Shown here: piece after piece, positions 37,500 through 38,550 of the stretch
How positions within the stretch are numbered: the first letter of the stretch is position 1
How the letters are laid out: each line of letters begins with the position of its first letter
Assembly: GCF_002001205.1 (NCBI RefSeq)
Contig: NZ_MUNZ01000072.1
Span: 1 to 38,550, forward strand
Length of the DNA: 38,550 nucleotides
Direction: 5' to 3'
Origin: Hydrogenophaga sp. A37
GTDB lineage: Bacteria; Pseudomonadota; Gammaproteobacteria; Burkholderiales; Burkholderiaceae_C
Made by a program: the position numbers and the translations under genes
The notes under the pieces: model-generated
Seen by the model: the letters and a program-made list of their open reading frames with translations, nothing else
What the model was told of the DNA's origin: nothing
Database searches by the model: none

Positions 37500-38550
37500 T
37501 CAGCCAGCGCTCTTCGCGGCGGGTGGGGCAGCAGGCGCGTCACCAGCGGCGGGTGGGCCCGGTGGTGGCGTGGCGCCCGACTTTCCGCCACCCGGGCGAT
37601 TCATGTCCACCACGCGCACCGGCGTACCGTCTTTCTGGAGCCGCTGCTGACCGGCCACGACCACCGTGTCGCCCACCTTCAGGCCGGACATCACCTGCAC
37701 CTGCGGGCCGCGCCGAACGCCCAGCTGTACCTCGACGCGGCGCGACACGCGCTTCTTGGCGTCGCCGTCGCCTTCGTCCTCCAGGCGGAACACGAACTGC
37801 TTGCCCGCCTGCGGGACGATGGCTTCCTCGGGCACCACCAGTGCCGCGTCATTGACCGAAAAAATCGTGGTCACCCGGGCAAACATGCCGGGACGCAACT
37901 CACCCTTGGGCGACGGCGGCAGCGTGGCACGCACCGAGACCGAACGCCCGTTGGCATCGAGTAGCGGATCGACCGCCTGAACGCGCGCACTGAAATTCTG
38001 GCCCGGCAGGGCATCGAGGCTCACCTGCACCACCTGGCCCGCTGCGATGCGGGTCTGGTAGCGCTCGGGCAACCGGAAGTCGACAGTGAGCGCAGATGTG
38101 TCTTCCAGGTTCACCAGATCGGCACCGTCTTTCACATAGTCACCGAGGTTCACGCTGCGCAGACCGAGCGTGCCGTCAAACGGCGCCGTGATGCGCATGC
38201 GCGCGAGCCGGGCCTGGGCGAGCGCCACCTGCGCTTCGGCCACCTGAAGATTGGCCTGGCTTTCATCGAGCACGCGCCGGGCCACGAAGTTCTCGGCAAC
38301 GAGTTCCTGGTTGCGTTTGAGGTTGGCACGGGCAATCGAGAGCTGGGCCTGTGCCTGGCTGAGTTCGGCGCGCTGCAAGGTGTCGTCGAACTGCACCAGC
38401 AACTGGCCCTTTCGCACCTTGGCGCCGTCGGCAAACGCGACCTTCGCCACCCGTCCGCTCACCTCAGGCCGCAGTGTCACACTCTGGCGCGAGCGCAATG
38501 TGCCCACCGCCTCTGCATCGTCCTGCAGGCGCATGGTCCCCACTTTCACC
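37500..38550 (-). CDS. RND efflux periplasmic adaptor (5' partial)
   Basis: The C-terminal 349 or so residues of a membrane fusion protein. The visible order is the first half of the lipoyl domain (VTLRPEVSGRVAKVAFADGAKVRKGQLLVQFDD), an alpha-hairpin coiled coil (about 58-105), the second lipoyl half (MRITAPFDGTLGLRSVNLGDYV), a beta-barrel and a membrane-proximal domain. It ends with a long Pro/Ala/Gly-rich tail. The frame runs through the window end without a convincing start, so the signal peptide or lipobox lies outside. It is upstream of the permease gene in the same operon. Confidence 0.93.
   Translation of the reverse strand, partial: VKVGTMRLQDDAEAVGTLRSRQSVTLRPEVSGRVAKVAFADGAKVRKGQLLVQFDDTLQRAELSQAQAQLSIARANLKRNQELVAENFVARRVLDESQANLQVAEAQVALAQARLARMRITAPFDGTLGLRSVNLGDYVKDGADLVNLEDTSALTVDFRLPERYQTRIAAGQVVQVSLDALPGQNFSARVQAVDPLLDANGRSVSVRATLPPSPKGELRPGMFARVTTIFSVNDAALVVPEEAIVPQAGKQFVFRLEDEGDGDAKKRVSRRVEVQLGVRRGPQVQVMSGLKVGDTVVVAGQQRLQKDGTPVRVVDMNRPGGGKSGATPPPGPPAAGDAPAAPPAAKSAG

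Overview
The window is a GC-rich chromosomal segment of a betaproteobacterium, most likely a Comamonadaceae member close to Hydrogenophaga. This is inferred from protein flavour (K+-insensitive HppA with an OmpA tail, Asp/Glu leucyltransferase next to Aat, PF10118 and COG3146-type proteins) and from Comamonadaceae-style palindromic repeats. No tRNA, rRNA, CRISPR array, IS element, phage or classical defence genes were seen. Most of it is core metabolism and envelope biology.

Layout. 1-7.2 kb: a Crp/Fnr regulator, a DUF6496 protein, a small lipoprotein, a PQQ-type sugar dehydrogenase lipoprotein, then a loose block of very small stress-type proteins (two-CBS protein, Cys-rich zinc protein, hemerythrin, two disordered hydrophilic proteins, small membrane proteins, DUF2231). 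7.2-11.3 kb: VanZ-like protein, the N-degron pair aat-bpt, an IclR regulator and the endopeptidase pbpG. 11.4-17.7 kb: branched-chain amino acid synthesis on the minus strand (ilvB-ilvN-ilvC, then pssA, then leuA). leuA has an unannotated 18-residue leucine leader peptide and a terminator, which reads as a ribosome-mediated attenuator. 18-21 kb: RDD protein, dgkA, LOG phosphoribohydrolase, PII protein, PF06089 asparaginase. 21.1-24.1 kb: glutamine-dependent nadE and a FemAB-like acyltransferase.

24.2-26.5 kb: a compact five-gene unit of three bactofilins interleaved with two single-pass membrane proteins and closed by a strong terminator. This is the best candidate for a poorly described system. 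26.6-30 kb: soluble pyrophosphatase ppa divergent from hppA, a membrane H+-pyrophosphatase carrying a periplasmic OmpA-like domain. 30.1-34.3 kb: a PF10118 protein and molybdenum cofactor genes moaA-mobA-moeA. One member of a palindromic repeat family lies between moaA and mobA, and a related one is inserted in frame inside moeA. 34.4-38.55 kb: an RND efflux permease and its adaptor, which is cut by the window edge.

Regulatory signals include five clear intrinsic terminators, the leuA attenuator, an inverted repeat joining the -10 box and Shine-Dalgarno of pbpG, and a recurring pattern of a -10-like hexamer 6-12 nt before an SD-less start codon (possible leaderless mRNAs). All family assignments come from reading motifs by eye; no searches were run.
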